NCBI GenBank assembly: GCA_009779755.1
Contig: WRDO01000013.1
Location: 1-64,000 of the forward strand
Length of the DNA: 64,000 nucleotides
Source: Defluviitaleaceae bacterium
GTDB lineage: Bacteria > Bacillota > Clostridia > Lachnospirales > WQUN01
Direction: 5' to 3'
The notes beneath the pieces are model-generated. The model was not told the DNA's origin. It was given only the letters and a program-made list of their open reading frames with translations, and did not search any database. The translations under genes and the position numbers were made by a program. This document shows positions 35,035-48,200 of the stretch, in pieces. Numbering within the stretch: position 1 is the stretch's first letter; every line of letters begins with the position of its first letter.

Positions 35035-38000
35035 TCATACCTCCGTATCCGGTATAAAGGCGGTTAATTCGTCTTTAATATTTTTATATTTCCCTTGATC
35101 CAATTTTTCACGCAGGCGTTCAATCAAGCCGCCGTCGTTTGTGTAGGTATAGCCTTCGATGTCGTCCATCGCTTCGTCCATCCCGTCGATATCAAAAACG
35201 GCGCAGGCGGCGGCTAGCCTTTTGAGCAAAGCGGCGTCGGGTTTTTCCTTGGCGGGTTTATCGACGACGATACCGCCCGACAAAGCGGAATGGATATCGG
35301 ATAAAAGCGTCGTAATCAATCCGATGAAGGCGGGGTTGTTTTCACTTACGTAATAAAGGTTATGGACCAACGCCGCTTTTTCCAGCGCCGCGGCCAAATC
35401 GCCCACTTCCGACGCGAAAATGCCGTAGGCGGAGCCCTTGATGCCGTGGATCGTTACGGCGTACACATCGAGGTTGTCGCGGGCAACGGTCTTTATTATC
35501 TCCAACAGCGGGCGCGTATTCCTGACGAAGGATTGGAGGACCTTGATATACGCTTCCTCGCTGTAGCCAAAGTGGGCGATACCTTTGGCGATATCCAAGC
35601 CGGGTATGGCGGGCAGGCGTTGCTTATCCTTGCCGCGGCGGATTTCCGCGGTAATGATCCTGCGGGGGAGCTTCATTTCCTCATCCCTGTTTCGCACCCA
35701 TCGGCGCAGAACATGGTCAAGCCTTGCCAAGTCGATCGGTTTGGGGATGAAGTCGGTGAAGCCTTTAAATAAAAACATTTCCTCGTTACCTACGATGGCA
35801 TTGGCCGTTAACGCAATGATCGGGACAAACCTCGCATAATCGGAATCGATGGCGCGTATGTGTCTGACGGCGGTTATACCGTCCATTTCCGGCATCATAT
35901 GGTCCATAAAAACGGCGTGGTATTTTATATCGGGGTTGCTCATCGCCTCGATGGCTTGACGGCCGCTCGTAACGCAATCGGCGGTTATGCCGTACAATCC
36001 CATCAACCCCTTCGCCACGTCGAGGTTGGTCGGGTTGTCGTCCACCAATAAAACCCGCGCATAAGAGAGGTTGATCCGTGACATCTTTGCGCTCTCAAAG
36101 CGTTGTACGGCGTAATAGCTGTTTTGCTTAAGGCTTTCCGCCACTTCGGGGCCGATGACCGTATCATCAACGAACCCTTGGCGCAGGTAAACGGTAAAGG
36201 TACTCCCTTTACCATATTCGCTTTCCGCCGTAATATTTCCACCCATCATTTCCGTAACCTTCTTGGAAATGGAGAGCCCCAGCCCCGAACCTTCGGTGCG
36301 GCGGTCCCTTCCGTTTGTTTCATCTTCCTCCAGCCTGCCGTACAGGGTAAACAGCTTGCCGATATCCTCCGGTTTGATGCCCGCGCCCGTATCCTTAACC
36401 CACGCGGTCAACCATACGTCGCCTTTCTTGCGTTCGCACCGTATACCCAGCTCGACGGTGCCTTCCTTCGTAAATTTAAACGCGTTGGACAGGAGGTTGG
36501 AAAGCAATTGCTTGATACGCAGCTCGTCCCCATACAGGTAACGGGGCAGATCGGGCCCGATGTCCAGCACCGGCTCGATGGGTTTTTCACCGATGTACAA
36601 AATGCTTTGCGTAATCGCGTCGTTGAGCAAATCGGCGACGTCGTACTTGCGCGGGTTAAGCTCCAGCTTGTCCGCTTCAATTTTGGAGATATCCAGGATA
36701 TCGTTTATCAGGTTAAGGATCGTTTCGCCCGAGCGGAATACCTTAACCAAATTGGTATGCGTGTCATCGTCCAGCGGCACCGTTTCGAGCGTCAGTTCGG
36801 TAAGGCCGAGCACGGCTGTGAGGGGCGTGCGGATTTCATGGCTCATATTGGTGAGGAAGTTTGATTTTGCTGTGGACGCGGCTTGCGCGGCTTCTTCGGC
36901 TTTTTTGCGGTGGGTCATGTTATACGCGACCCCGGCGATACCCAGTACCTTTTTGTTCCCGTCGCGCATCGGGGCGGCGATGATTTCGTAGAAGCCCGTT
37001 TCACCCTTTGCGTCGGTTATGTACTTCTCCACGGAGATGGGGCGGTTTTCGGTCACGATCGTGAGCTCCGTTTCCAAGTAATCATGGACGACCGCCGCGA
37101 GGGAGGGATACTCATACCCGCGCTTGCCGATGATATCGCCTTCATCACAACCAAAATGCTCCTCGAACTTTTTGTTCACACGGAGGAAGAAATTGTCCAA
37201 ATCCTTTACGAACAGGATTTCCGGTACGGAATCGAAGATGATTTCCATCAATGACTTTTCCACCGTGAGCGCTTGTTTTAAGCCGTCTTTTTGCTTATTG
37301 TGCCTTCGGTTGATCAGCAGGAAAACGCCGCTGCCGATAATCAATAAAGCGGTGACGGCCATCGCCGACACCAACGCGAAGAAGAATTGCGGATTGGCCT
37401 CGCGGATACCGGGTATGCGGTTGATTACCTCGGCGCCGACGGGTAAATCCTTCGCGCGGATGCCGAAGGCGTCCAACTGCGCTTGATCGAACACCCAACG
37501 GTTAAACGCGCCGGAATCATAAATAATCGGGATATCCTCCACGTTGTGGCCGTCCAATATCCGCCGCAGCATATCGGCGATGATAAAGCCGTATTGCACG
37601 TAATCCATATGAAGGCCGCCCACGGCGTTGTAAGCGATGGTCGTACAATAAAACGAAGCGATCGGGACATTCGCGTGCCGCCCTAATAAACGCCGTGTTT
37701 CGCCGAGGGAAAAATACTGGTGCGCACCGTCAACGAAATAGGAACCGACCAATACCAAACTGTTATGCGGCAGGGCGCCGATCCGTTCCATAAGGGCGGG
37801 GGCTTCGATATTTTCGCTATAGTAGATATTCAAGCGGGAGGCTAAGGGGCGCAATTGGCTTTCGATGGAATGGCGGTATTGCAAACCCTCGGGGGTAAAA
37901 TCGTTGACCACAAACAACGTCAACGTATCGGGGAACAAATCCAAAAAGGCGTTCACCGTTTCGTACGCGGCGATCGTTTTCACGATGCCCGTAAAGTTAT

Positions 38001-39081
38001 ATTGTTGGTAATGCTCGGCGATCGTGGCGTGGGATTCCTCGCTGATGCCGTAGAACAGTACCGGCGTGTTGCGGAAGAACAGGTAATAATAATCTTTAAG
38101 GAATTCCAACGCGGGGTCGCCCGAGACGATCACCGCCGCGATGTTGCGGGAGACGATATCGGCCCTGAGCAGGGATGCGATGTGCGCCATGGTATGCTCC
38201 CCGCGCGTAAAGCGGTTGGCGTCGATGTTCACCGTTATCCATTCGACGGATTCGTCGTCCTCGAAGCGCGAACGCAGGGCCTCGCTGAATTGATCCTCGC
38301 GGCTGAGCTCGACGCTTGATGAAATAATATGTAGAACCGTTTGCCTGGGGTTTAGTTCCGGTAACGCCAAGTCGGAGAGGATGCGGCTTGCGCTGCCGTC
38401 GGCGAACATACGCTCAAGCGCCCCGTTGAGCCTTGGGGCGAGGGCGGCGTGTTTTTCATTCAGGTAAATATGTATGGGTAAGGTATGTACTTGGCCGATT
38501 ATTGTTATATTGTAGCGTTCGCCGATATTTTCGTGGTCGCGTTCGGCAAGGACAGCCACGTCGTAATCGCCGTTTTCCAAGCCGTTAAGTACGGCCCTTT
38601 CGGTGGGGCGCTCGATCACCGTTGCGCCTTCGGGTATGTTTTCCGGTATAAACGTGCGGTTCTCGAGTATCCCTACGGTAAGACCGTCAAGCTCCGCCCA
38701 CGTATTTACGCTCAGCGTGCTGCCTTCCCGCGCGAATACGCGTACGTTGGTATTCTCAATGGCGATCGGGAGTTGTATCAGGCCGGTATATGTATGGTGG
38801 AGATCGGGATAACCCGTGGTCAGGCCGTCGATAAAACCTTCGTTGGCTTGCGTATAACCCTCCCTGATGATGGGGCTGACGAAATCGACGCTGTACCCCA
38901 GCGACCGAAGCGCGGCGTACAGCAATCGGTTGGTGGAAATGGGTTCGTTATTGGGGGCGGCGATGACCAAATGGTTCGGGGCGGTATCGTTTGGATATAC
39001 GGCGGGCGCACCGAAATAAGCAACCGAAAAAAAAGCGGTAAGGGAAAAGATAAAATATGAAAGAATCCGATTGTTTTTCAT
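35035..39081 (-). CDS. Membrane hybrid sensor kinase with two periplasmic-binding-like sensor domains
   Basis: The 1348-aa protein has an N-terminal signal/anchor (9-28), an extracellular SBP_bac_3-like domain (about 36-240), a second binding-protein-like domain of the ABC_sub_bind type (about 245-560), a transmembrane helix (567-592), PAS (610-720), HisKA with His748 (FLTNMSHEIRTPLT), HATPase, one receiver (AVFMDHMMPEMDG) and a C-terminal Hpt (TIHGIKGSAYG). It should sense a small extracellular ligand. It is transcribed with the cytosolic hybrid kinase downstream, from an extended -10 promoter at 39116-39124, and lies just downstream of the giant adhesin's terminator. Confidence 0.92.
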   Translation of the reverse strand: MKNNRILSYFIFSLTAFFSVAYFGAPAVYPNDTAPNHLVIAAPNNEPISTNRLLYAALRSLGYSVDFVSPIIREGYTQANEGFIDGLTTGYPDLHHTYTGLIQLPIAIENTNVRVFAREGSTLSVNTWAELDGLTVGILENRTFIPENIPEGATVIERPTERAVLNGLENGDYDVAVLAERDHENIGERYNITIIGQVHTLPIHIYLNEKHAALAPRLNGALERMFADGSASRILSDLALPELNPRQTVLHIISSSVELSREDQFSEALRSRFEDDESVEWITVNIDANRFTRGEHTMAHIASLLRADIVSRNIAAVIVSGDPALEFLKDYYYLFFRNTPVLFYGISEESHATIAEHYQQYNFTGIVKTIAAYETVNAFLDLFPDTLTLFVVNDFTPEGLQYRHSIESQLRPLASRLNIYYSENIEAPALMERIGALPHNSLVLVGSYFVDGAHQYFSLGETRRLLGRHANVPIASFYCTTIAYNAVGGLHMDYVQYGFIIADMLRRILDGHNVEDIPIIYDSGAFNRWVFDQAQLDAFGIRAKDLPVGAEVINRIPGIREANPQFFFALVSAMAVTALLIIGSGVFLLINRRHNKQKDGLKQALTVEKSLMEIIFDSVPEILFVKDLDNFFLRVNKKFEEHFGCDEGDIIGKRGYEYPSLAAVVHDYLETELTIVTENRPISVEKYITDAKGETGFYEIIAAPMRDGNKKVLGIAGVAYNMTHRKKAEEAAQAASTAKSNFLTNMSHEIRTPLTAVLGLTELTLETVPLDDDTHTNLVKVFRSGETILNLINDILDISKIEADKLELNPRKYDVADLLNDAITQSILYIGEKPIEPVLDIGPDLPRYLYGDELRIKQLLSNLLSNAFKFTKEGTVELGIRCERKKGDVWLTAWVKDTGAGIKPEDIGKLFTLYGRLEEDETNGRDRRTEGSGLGLSISKKVTEMMGGNITAESEYGKGSTFTVYLRQGFVDDTVIGPEVAESLKQNSYYAVQRFESAKMSRINLSYARVLLVDDNPTNLDVAKGLMGLYGITADCVTSGRQAIEAMSNPDIKYHAVFMDHMMPEMDGITAVRHIRAIDSDYARFVPIIALTANAIVGNEEMFLFKGFTDFIPKPIDLARLDHVLRRWVRNRDEEMKLPRRIITAEIRRGKDKQRLPAIPGLDIAKGIAHFGYSEEAYIKVLQSFVRNTRPLLEIIKTVARDNLDVYAVTIHGIKGSAYGIFASEVGDLAAALEKAALVHNLYYVSENNPAFIGLITTLLSDIHSALSGGIVVDKPAKEKPDAALLKRLAAACAVFDIDGMDEAMDDIEGYTYTNDGGLIERLREKLDQGKYKNIKDELTAFIPDTEV

Positions 39082-39115
39082 TTGGGATACCCCTGTTCCA
39101 AACGCTTCACGTTAA

Positions 39116-39124
39116 TGTATACCA
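39116..39124 (-). promoter_or_regulatory. Extended -10 promoter of the hybrid kinase operon
   Basis: On the minus strand TGGTATACA is a good extended -10 element, about 35 bases before the ATG at 39081. No convincing -35 box is present, as often with this type. A second TATAAT-like box lies about 25 bases further upstream. Confidence 0.45.
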
Positions 39125-39190
39125 TATTTTTTTATCAAAGGCTAGGAAATTATAGGTGATTTAATTGAAAATCGCCTGTCGGCAAAGGAA

Positions 39191-39223
39191 AAAGGTATGG
39201 CGCGGAATTGACGCCATACCTTT
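39191..39223 (-). terminator. Strong intrinsic terminator after the giant adhesin gene
   Basis: A perfect 12-bp stem AAAGGTATGGCG/CGCCATACCTTT with a 9-nt loop is followed on the minus strand by TTTCC-type pyrimidines. It lies 22 bases past the stop codon. Confidence 0.75.
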
Positions 39224-39244
39224 AATCCCGTTTACCCGTTCGTC

Positions 39245-42200
39245 TTATTTGCGGTATTTCTTCTTCATGAGTTTCATCGCGGTACCCAACAGCACCATGG
39301 ATAACCCCGCACCGAATAATATATGGTTTCCGGGGGTTTCACCGGTCGTCGGCATCGCGAGGTTGGGGATGGAAGCGGGTGGCTCCCATCCCCCCAGCGG
39401 TACATCCCAATCCTCGAAATACCATTCATCTTCGTCGTCCCAGCACCAATTTCCTAACGGGACACCCATATCGTCAAATTCCATAAAATAGATTTCGTCG
39501 CCGTCTGTCATGGGCACCAGAATATTGCCCGGCACCGTTGGGACGGGCGGGACATACGGATTTGAACCGCCGGGTGTATCCGGATCGGGTTGGGTCCCCG
39601 TAAAGTCAAAATGGGGGTAGCTCTCAGGTGTAAAGCCGTCCGGGAATATGATGATATAAGGCGGCGGCGTGGGGGTCGGCAGAGGCTCGGGTGAAGGTGA
39701 GGGCTCCGGCTCGGGTGAAGGCTCGGGTGAAGGCGGGTCTTCCGGTTCCGGCTCGGGCGTCGGGGTTGGTGATGGTTCCGGAGAGGGTGAAGGTGAAGGT
39801 GAAGGTGTCGGCGGGTCTTCGGGATCCGGAGTTGGTGACGGCTCGGGTGAAGGTGAAGGCGTCGGCGGGTCTTCGGGTTCCGGCGTCGGTGAGGGTTCCG
39901 GTGAAGGTTCCGGTGAAGGCTCCGGGTCTTCTTCGGTTATCGGTATTATGGGTATGGGGGTAGGTCTCGGCCTCGGCCTGGGCAAAGGTCTGGGGGTCGG
40001 TTGCGGTGTGGGGGTCGGCGCGGGGGGAGGATTATAACGGTTGGTGAATACGATCCCGTCATTCGGATGATGAATAAAAGCAGCCATCAATCTGCGGAAT
40101 GAAGGCATGAAGAAAAATCCGTCAAAATCGACCAGCGGAACCTCAACTTCATTAAAGATTTCAAAATCGCCGTTTTCATCATCGTCATCATCATTTTGGT
40201 TATCGATGTCATCTTCGTCGGTATCTTCGTCTTCATCATCTTCGGCGTCGGCATCGTTATCAGCACCGTCTTCATCACCTTCGGCGTTGACATCGTTATC
40301 GGCATCGTTGTCGGCATCTTCGTCTTCATTACCTACGGCGTCTTCGGCGTCTTCATCTTCGTCATCATCATCATCGGGGGTTGCCTGAGGAAGCACCGGA
40401 GGCATTATCGGGAAGTCGTCCTCTTCGATAAAGACATTGACGGACAATTCATATATGGTGCTGTCGTAGGTAATGTTCGCATCCCCCGTGGCTATTTCAA
40501 TGACCCGGTAGTTATGGGTGCCGACCCGGTCCTCGGAATAATAGAGGGTGAAGCTGAAGCTGCCGTTCGCGTCATTGGAGGTTGTTGCGAGCTGCCTGCC
40601 TTGGGCATCCAGCAAGTGGAAGAGGAATTCCCCTTCGCTTAAATCCCTGCCTTCAAGCACCTTGGTACCGTTGATAACGATGGACGTATCCTCCAGATCG
40701 CAGGGGGTATAGGTGTTGACAAACCTGATCCCGTCCGTGCCGTAATCGATTACGGTTAAAGGAGCCAGCACGTCGTCGGCCCTTGACAGTTCATCGATAC
40801 GGTACGTAAGGTTGCCGTTTTCTTCCGTTACTTCCACCGTTATGAAATACTTGACCGTATCGTAAATGAATTCGGGATGGTTGATCCGATTCTCTTCTAT
40901 CCTGAATCGGTATGTCCCGGGTTCGGTGAAGGTAATGGGGGCAAAGGTAAAGTCACCCGTACGGTTGGTTTGGCCGGCGGTCACGGGATTGGCTGTTTCC
41001 ATATCCGTGACGTTGAAGGTAAACATCGGGAGCGTTCCCGGGGCGTCAACCCCGTACTCGGCAGCGACGGTTTTGTTTGCGACCAGAATTAATTGGATGG
41101 GGTCAAAGACCGGCGGCGGCGGCGGGGTATATTGATTATTAAAAATCATGGGCCACTCGATGCCGTAGTCGCTGTCGTAGTTGGTGGAGGTCCGCTCCAG
41201 TGTGAGTACAAGCTCTCCGTTGATTTCTTTTTCCACTTCATCGATTTGAATGATGACCCATTTATCGTCTTCGTCATAGGTCATGCCTTCAATCCGTTGG
41301 TCCGCCGCCGGCGGCATTTCGCGGATGATGAAGTAATGAAGCCCCGCTTCGTTGATGAGGATGGGCCCGTCAAAGACGAGATTACCCGCCCCGTTGCTGT
41401 AACCCATGATTTCCGGTTCGGGGTGGAGCTCGTTGGTTTCTTCGTTTAAGCGGTATACGGCGAAGTCGAATACCCAGCTTGGGTCATAATCCGCAAGGCT
41501 GTTGGGGGCTACCCCGTTGACCTTCTTAAGCCCGGTCAGCTTAACCTCAATGCTGTCGTAGCTGCGGGGGGCCCTGTCGGAGGTATTAAAGAATTTCATC
41601 TTCGGGCCAATATCCAATTGAGCCGTTCCGTCTCTGCCGAAAACATAATCCGTTTCGTCCGTTCCGTCCGGCCCTTCCCCTGCATAGGTAGTGGAAACCC
41701 ATGACAGGGAGCCGTCCCCGTTGCGTTTGACTTCGATTTCGATGATATGGGTGATATTGTCAAATTCCACGGTGTAATGCGCGGGATAACGGCCGCCCGG
41801 GTTTTCCGTTACTGTAAATCGATGGGTTCCGGCGGCGGTTATTTCGATGGGGTCAAAGAAGATAACGCCCCATTGGTCATTGCTGCCGGTTGATACGATC
41901 CTTGAATCCTCGTCCCTGACGGTGAAGTCAAACACCCAGTACGGACCGGGAACTTCACCGTTCACCATTTTTATCCCGTAAATGGGTATAAAGAGGGGAT
42001 CGGGTATTTGGGTGAAGGTATTGGTTATGGTGATGCTGCCGTGCATGTTATCCGCGGCAATGATTTCCACGTCGGGGCTGTAGAAGGCAGTCCACCCTGC
42101 CGGCCCTTGCTCAATGACACTGTAGATATATCCGGGTTCCAAACCCGTAAACGTAACGTTCCCGTTATTAACAACGTCGATGAAGAGGAATTGCCCCGTC

Positions 42201-45200
42201 GCTTCCCAGTTATCCCAATAATCGTCGCGCGTCCGATCGGTAAGCGCAAGTTGATCGGGTCTGATACGGACCAAATCGACACGGATGTTCCCGCTTGCGG
42301 GTACGTCGGCGTCCACCCATTCCTTATACACGTCGATGCTGCCTAATGCGGTATAACGGTTGGTAATCGTAATAGCTCCGGTGATGGGCCCGTCGCCGGG
42401 AATTGCGGTCAACACATCGCCGTCCGTCGGCGTCCAATCCGTCAGATTCGTTTTTTCGATGACGGAGTAGGAACGTCCCGGTTCCAGGTCATTAAAGACA
42501 ACGCTCCAATCGTGGGGGCCCAGCACTTCGGTGATACCCGAGGGGATACCGTCGATAACCAGTTCCACCACGATCTGCTCATAAGGTGTCGGCGCGCCTT
42601 CCCATACCTTGGTGACTTCAATGGCATCCGGGGCATACGTGTTCAGGAATTTCAGCATTTCCGGGTTATATACCCCGTTTATCTCCGTGGTTGTCATCAC
42701 GCCGTTGACGGACCTGTATATATGGGTGATGACCGCGTGGGTCGTTGGCTCGTGGGTGACGCGTACCCTCAGCCATACCGGGTTTTGTTCAATCACCCAA
42801 GAAGCTCCGGGGTCGCGTTCCGTTATCCTGAAGAAGAAGTATTGGTCGTGTTCCTCCAAAAGCAGCCAGGTAATCGCTTCAAAGGCGAATACCTTACCGT
42901 CGGAAGTACCCGTGGTGGTCGCGGTCGAGGTAATTCCGTCCGCTACCGCGGTATCGTTAATCGTCCCGATCGTTTGCCCGCCGGGTATGCCGACCACTTC
43001 CACCAAATCAAAGGTGAAGGTGGTGCTGACGGGATTGCCGCGCAGGATTTCAAGCTCTTTTACCCCTTCGATAGCCAAGGAGGTCTTGCCTTTTTCGATA
43101 TTATCGAAGGCGTTTGAGAAGCGGCGGAATTCGGTATTCGCCGCCAAGGGAGCATCCGCTTCGGCTTTCCATTCGTCCCCGTCCCACCAGTATTGGCTGA
43201 ATTGCCCGGTTATCGGGTCGGACGTCAGCTTTACGAACAATACGGCGCGGTCGTGGGTCCAGCCGTTCCAATGGGGCCCGGAGGTTTCGTTGGGATTTTC
43301 CGTCAGACGGAAGTAATAGGTCCCCCGTTCCATGTTGGGCAGGTTGTAACTGACTTGGGACGTGGTGGCCGTACGTGCGTTTTGGATACGCGCTTCTCCT
43401 GCGACCAGCACCGAATTGTCCGCGGGCATGGCGCGCATGTAAATGGGATTATCGGTTAGGTCGCCCGTATCCGATACGGGGTTAAGTTCCCGCAGGGTAA
43501 AGGCAAAGCTCCTGCTCGGCGGGGGTTCGGACAGCCCTGTGGTCGGGGAAGTCAGCACCGGATAGAGCTTATAGAAGCTGATGGTCGCGGAGCCAAGGAA
43601 GTAGGTGTTGATAAAGGCACCGTCATCGGGGGTCATGGTAGTGGCATCCGCCAAGGGTTGGCCGTTACGGTAAACCTTGCTTAAGTCAACGGATTGCCAC
43701 TCGTGGGGAGCGATAACCAAGTTGTTATAACCGTGGGCCAGTTCGCCTCCCGTGGTTACGGTGATCTTTAATACCCGATAGGCATCGAGTATCCAACCGC
43801 CCGCCGTACTGCCCGCGGGCATCCTTTCTTCCAGCAGGAAGTAATATTCACCCGGTTCGGAGAAGGTAAGGGAGAAGTCGTGGCTCCCGTTGCGGCCCAT
43901 ATCCGTAATCTTGGTTTCCGTTCCGTTTACGGTAAAGGTATCGTCGTCGTTTTTGACGAGCGCGTGGCGGAAGAAAGCGAAGTTAATGGCGGGGGGAGCG
44001 CTCCCAACGACAGTTTTGGTGATGTTGACGGGGTCGGAGGTTTTCGGGAGGAAGATGTTAATGAAGTTATCCTCCGACGGAATGTCGGTGTACAGATCGG
44101 TCGTGGTGTTTAAGCCGATTCCGTTGATGAAGATATCCTCCAAGGCCGCCGAAATATACGATTGACTGATTTTGGTCAGCATACCGTTGGCGCCGTAGTC
44201 GATTTCCGCTTTCAGCAAGCGGTATCTGTCATACACCCAATCGTTGCCGACGGTGGTACTCGTTTCTTCTATTAAATAGTAGTAAGTCCCCGGGGCGGTG
44301 TAGGTGATATTAATATTGCCCGTAACGGGGTTGTTTCCGGCGGAAGCGGTAGGCTTTAAGGGGTTTGCCTGCGCCCAAGTACCGATGCCGTTATATTGTT
44401 CCGTAACTTCATTATATTCTAATTCGATGTATCTGAAGGTGTAGGTCGTTTCGAATTGGGCGGCGGTGAGGGTGCCTCTGCTCCGTACTTCCTTACCGTA
44501 GACAAGGTCAATGCCCGCGCCGTAGTACACATTAACGAAGGTAGCGTCACCTTCCACGGTTGGGGGCGTATCGGGGAAGAAGGCGCTGAGGTTGGCGGGC
44601 AACCATTCGACAACGGCGCGAAGTATATGGGTGGTTGGGTCGTTATTAATCGCTATCCGCAGCACCCGGTATCTGTCGTATCTCCAGCCCGCGGGTGGGG
44701 TACCCAATTCCTCGATTAAATAATAGTGGGTACCGACCCCTTGGAATTCCATAGCAAAGGAAGCGGAACCTTTGTCGGTAATCAGGTTAACCGCAAGGTC
44801 AATGGGTAGGATTGTGCCCGGCGTCGCGGCGGTGATTACGCCGTCCGTTCTGACGATGTGTGACAGTTCCCTTACCGCGAAGTTGTAGGTGCCGAAGCCG
44901 GACGCAATGCCCCGTACTTCCTTGCTTACGGGTACGGTTACGATAATGCGGCTGTAGCGGTTGATGAAGACGTTATTATCGGCGGAAAAAGAGGAAGGGC
45001 TGCCCGCCGCGTACCATGCATGGTATGCGGCAAAGTTCACCACCGTACCCCCGTGGTTGAGGGAGGGGATGGCGTACACGGGCGCGGAAGCGACTAAGCT
45101 GTCGGTAGTTTCATCGAAGGTTACTTCAACCTTGGCGATTCTGAAACGGTCATATTCCCAGCCCGGCGGGATGCCCGTGATCGGTACTTCCTCTTCGATT

Positions 45201-48200
45201 AAGAAATAATACGAGCCGGGTTGGTAGAAGGTGACGTTGAAGCTGTGGTTTTCCCTGCCGCTTTCCCCTACGGCGTTGGGGGACAGGGAGGCACTCGAAT
45301 TCAACACCGCCGTTGGGCTTACGGTAAAGGCACCCGGGTCACCGTCGATGGGAAACACGTTAAAGCGGTAGGAACGTACGGTATGGGATGCCGCTCCGGC
45401 CCCGGCGATTTCCTTATAATAAGTAAACGTGGCCGTAACGCTGTCAAAGCGGTTGACGAATACGTTGTTGTCGGGGGCAAAGACAAGGCCGTCGGCTGCG
45501 AATGTGATGCCGCTAAGGATAACATTCCCCGCCGCGTCCGCCTTCGGAGCCGCGTAGGCAACGGAGGCGTTTAATTCTTGAAGACCGTAGGAGTTGGAGG
45601 CGTTTTTGTTTTGGACGATTTCCCCGTCCTCGGTCACGGTGATTTTGGCAATCCTGAAGCGGTCATAAGTCCAACCGTCCGCCGGTGGTTCGGGCACGGT
45701 TTCTTCAATGAGGAAGAAGTGCTCGCCCGGCTCAAAGAAGGTGAAGTTGATTAACGCGCTCGGCGTCCGCTGACCCGCTATTTTTTGGATGATTTGGGTG
45801 GCGTTGGTGTTTTCGATGGGGGTACCTTGGCGGGTAAAGCTCCATACCCCGTTATCTTCCGTCGCGTCCAGGGCGTAGACGTTAAACGCGAAATTTCCGG
45901 AAAGATTGTTGTTGGGGGCGATTTCCTTAAAGAATTCGATTTGGGTGCTGACCCTGCGGTAGGCGTTTTCGTATTCGTTGCTTGCGGGGAGGTGCCCGCC
46001 GCGGAAGCGGTCGTAGTACGCGATGTCCGCGGGCAGCAACATGGAGCTGACATCGCTTATGGGGACGGATATCCATGAAACGGTTTGCGTCCCGCCGCTT
46101 ACGACGACCTGCATCACACGGAAGCGGTCATACGTCCAGCCGTTGGCTTCCTGTCCGGTTGCCGACAATTTTTCCTCCACCAGGAAATAATACGTGCCGT
46201 CCGCCGTCGGCACCCCGGAGAGGGGTACTCCGATCCAGCGCCTCGGCACCTCGTCGCTGGGCATCATGTTGCCGATGTCGCGGAGGGTGTCGGCTACGGG
46301 AGCAAAGGCCGCGCCCGGTTCGGGTCTGGCGATTTGCTGCATTTGGAAGTAATAACGGGTGCTGTAGTTGATTTCGTGGCTTTGGGTGCCGAACACATGC
46401 TTGTAAAGCACGGGGCCGTAGCCCGGGCCACCGACAAGGGAGCGGTTAACGAAGGTTCCCGTAGGCGGGGTCCATCCGGCGGGACGGGTCCCTTCGGCCC
46501 TGTAGAGTTCCAATATATTATCAAAAGGAGGGTCCAGCCCCCCCGGTGCTGCCGACAGCCCGCCGATCTCCGCCAGGTTAACGGATATAAAAGCAACGGG
46601 GTTGCCGGGCTGTTCCGGGTCGTCGGGGTCCGTCAGGGGATGGGTCATCAGTTTACCCACACCGTAAGGGAAGCCGCCGCCGTGCTGTATAACGTCGATA
46701 TGGAGCACACGGAAGCGGTCGTAATGCCATGGCTGGTCATCGGGCAGGGGGTTGGTTTCCCACAACAGGAAATAATAATCCCCGGGTTCGTAGAAGGTCA
46801 GCTCATGCCTTGCGTCAGGCACCGCGTGCATGACTTCGTCATCACCCCACGTATCGATGGAGGCAAGGTCAAACCACGCGCCCGCTCCGGTAAAGGTACC
46901 GTCTTCGTTTTTTAATAAACGGTGCCCCATGAAGTTCCACGTATGGGCCGCGGAGGAACCCAGTACCTGTTTGCTGTAATTCAAAACGACGGTGATGCTG
47001 TCGTAGAAGTTGACGAAGGTATCGTTATCCGGGGTTTTACCGTCGGGATACAGGTCATTAAACCTCGGGTCCTCCTGCGCCAAGGGAATGTCCGCCAAGT
47101 CAACGGATATCCATTCATGCTCGGCGGGTTCAACCCCGTCGGGGGTGGGGGTAATCATCAATACGCGGTAGCGGTCATAAGTCCAACCGCCGGGAGGTGT
47201 GCCTGCGGGCAGCCTTTCACGCACGAGGTAAAAATAAGGTTCATCGGATTGGGCGATGCCGAAACGCAGGGGGGTAAACCCGCTGAGGCTCCCGTCCCCG
47301 TTAACCTCCACGGTGATGGAAAAACTTTCGGTATGGATATCGCTCCATACGTCGTCCCCGCGGTATGCCGTCCATGAAGTGCCGTCTTGTCGGATACGGC
47401 GGAGGTCAAAGTCGAAGGTGCGCCCGACGGACGGTAAATCCGCAGGTTCCACCCCCAAAACGGTTTTGTTGACAATCACGGCGTAGGAAACGTTGTCGTT
47501 GGTGTTGACGAAGTTACCTGCCTTATCCGCTTCGGTTGAGACGGCGAAGCCATGGGCAACCAATCCGGTCGTTATGAGCGGCTGTAAGTCATAGTCAATC
47601 CATTCCGCCGTCGCTTTCAAGTAATCAATGATACCGCCGCTGTCGCTCAAATTCGGCGCGACGGTAACCCGCAGTACCCGATAACGGTCATAAACCCAAC
47701 CATCGGGGATGGGAGCGGGTACTAGTTCCTCCACCAAATAATAAAATACCCCGGCGGTTGTGCCGATCGGCAAGGAGAAGGACTGCTGACCGAAGATAGT
47801 CCCGTGTTCGGGGTCCGTAGCTACCGTAATGGGGTTAATGGGGACGATAGCGCCTATCTGTGCGCCGGTTTGGTGGTCGAATTGACGGTATTGGAATTCG
47901 AACGTGGCTCCCGGGGAGGCACCCTCACCGATTACTTTTTTGGTATATTCGACGTTGACGGAGGGGATGTTGATATAGGTGTTGGCAAAGGTGGAATTGC
48001 CGGGGATGATATTATCGGGATATAAACCGCCCAAATTTATTCCCGCGACAAGGTTGTTGCCGGTTAGGGTATGCGCGGTCCAGGTAATTTCGTATTTGAG
48101 CGCGTATTGCATAACCCCGGAGGCGTTGGCCGTGACGGGGCGGTTGGAATCTTCGCTGACGACGATTTCAAGTATTCTGTAACGGTCAAAGCTCCATCCG

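Noticed and set aside
39384-39655. VPLG-W segment as a transmembrane or signal element
   Set aside because: It is strongly acidic and aromatic rather than hydrophobic and lies before the true sorting signal.
39669-40388. Gly/Ser-rich and Ser-rich ORFs antisense to the giant adhesin
   Set aside because: They are antisense of the Pro-Glu-Ser and Asp-Glu low-complexity segments; composition is dictated by the sense strand.
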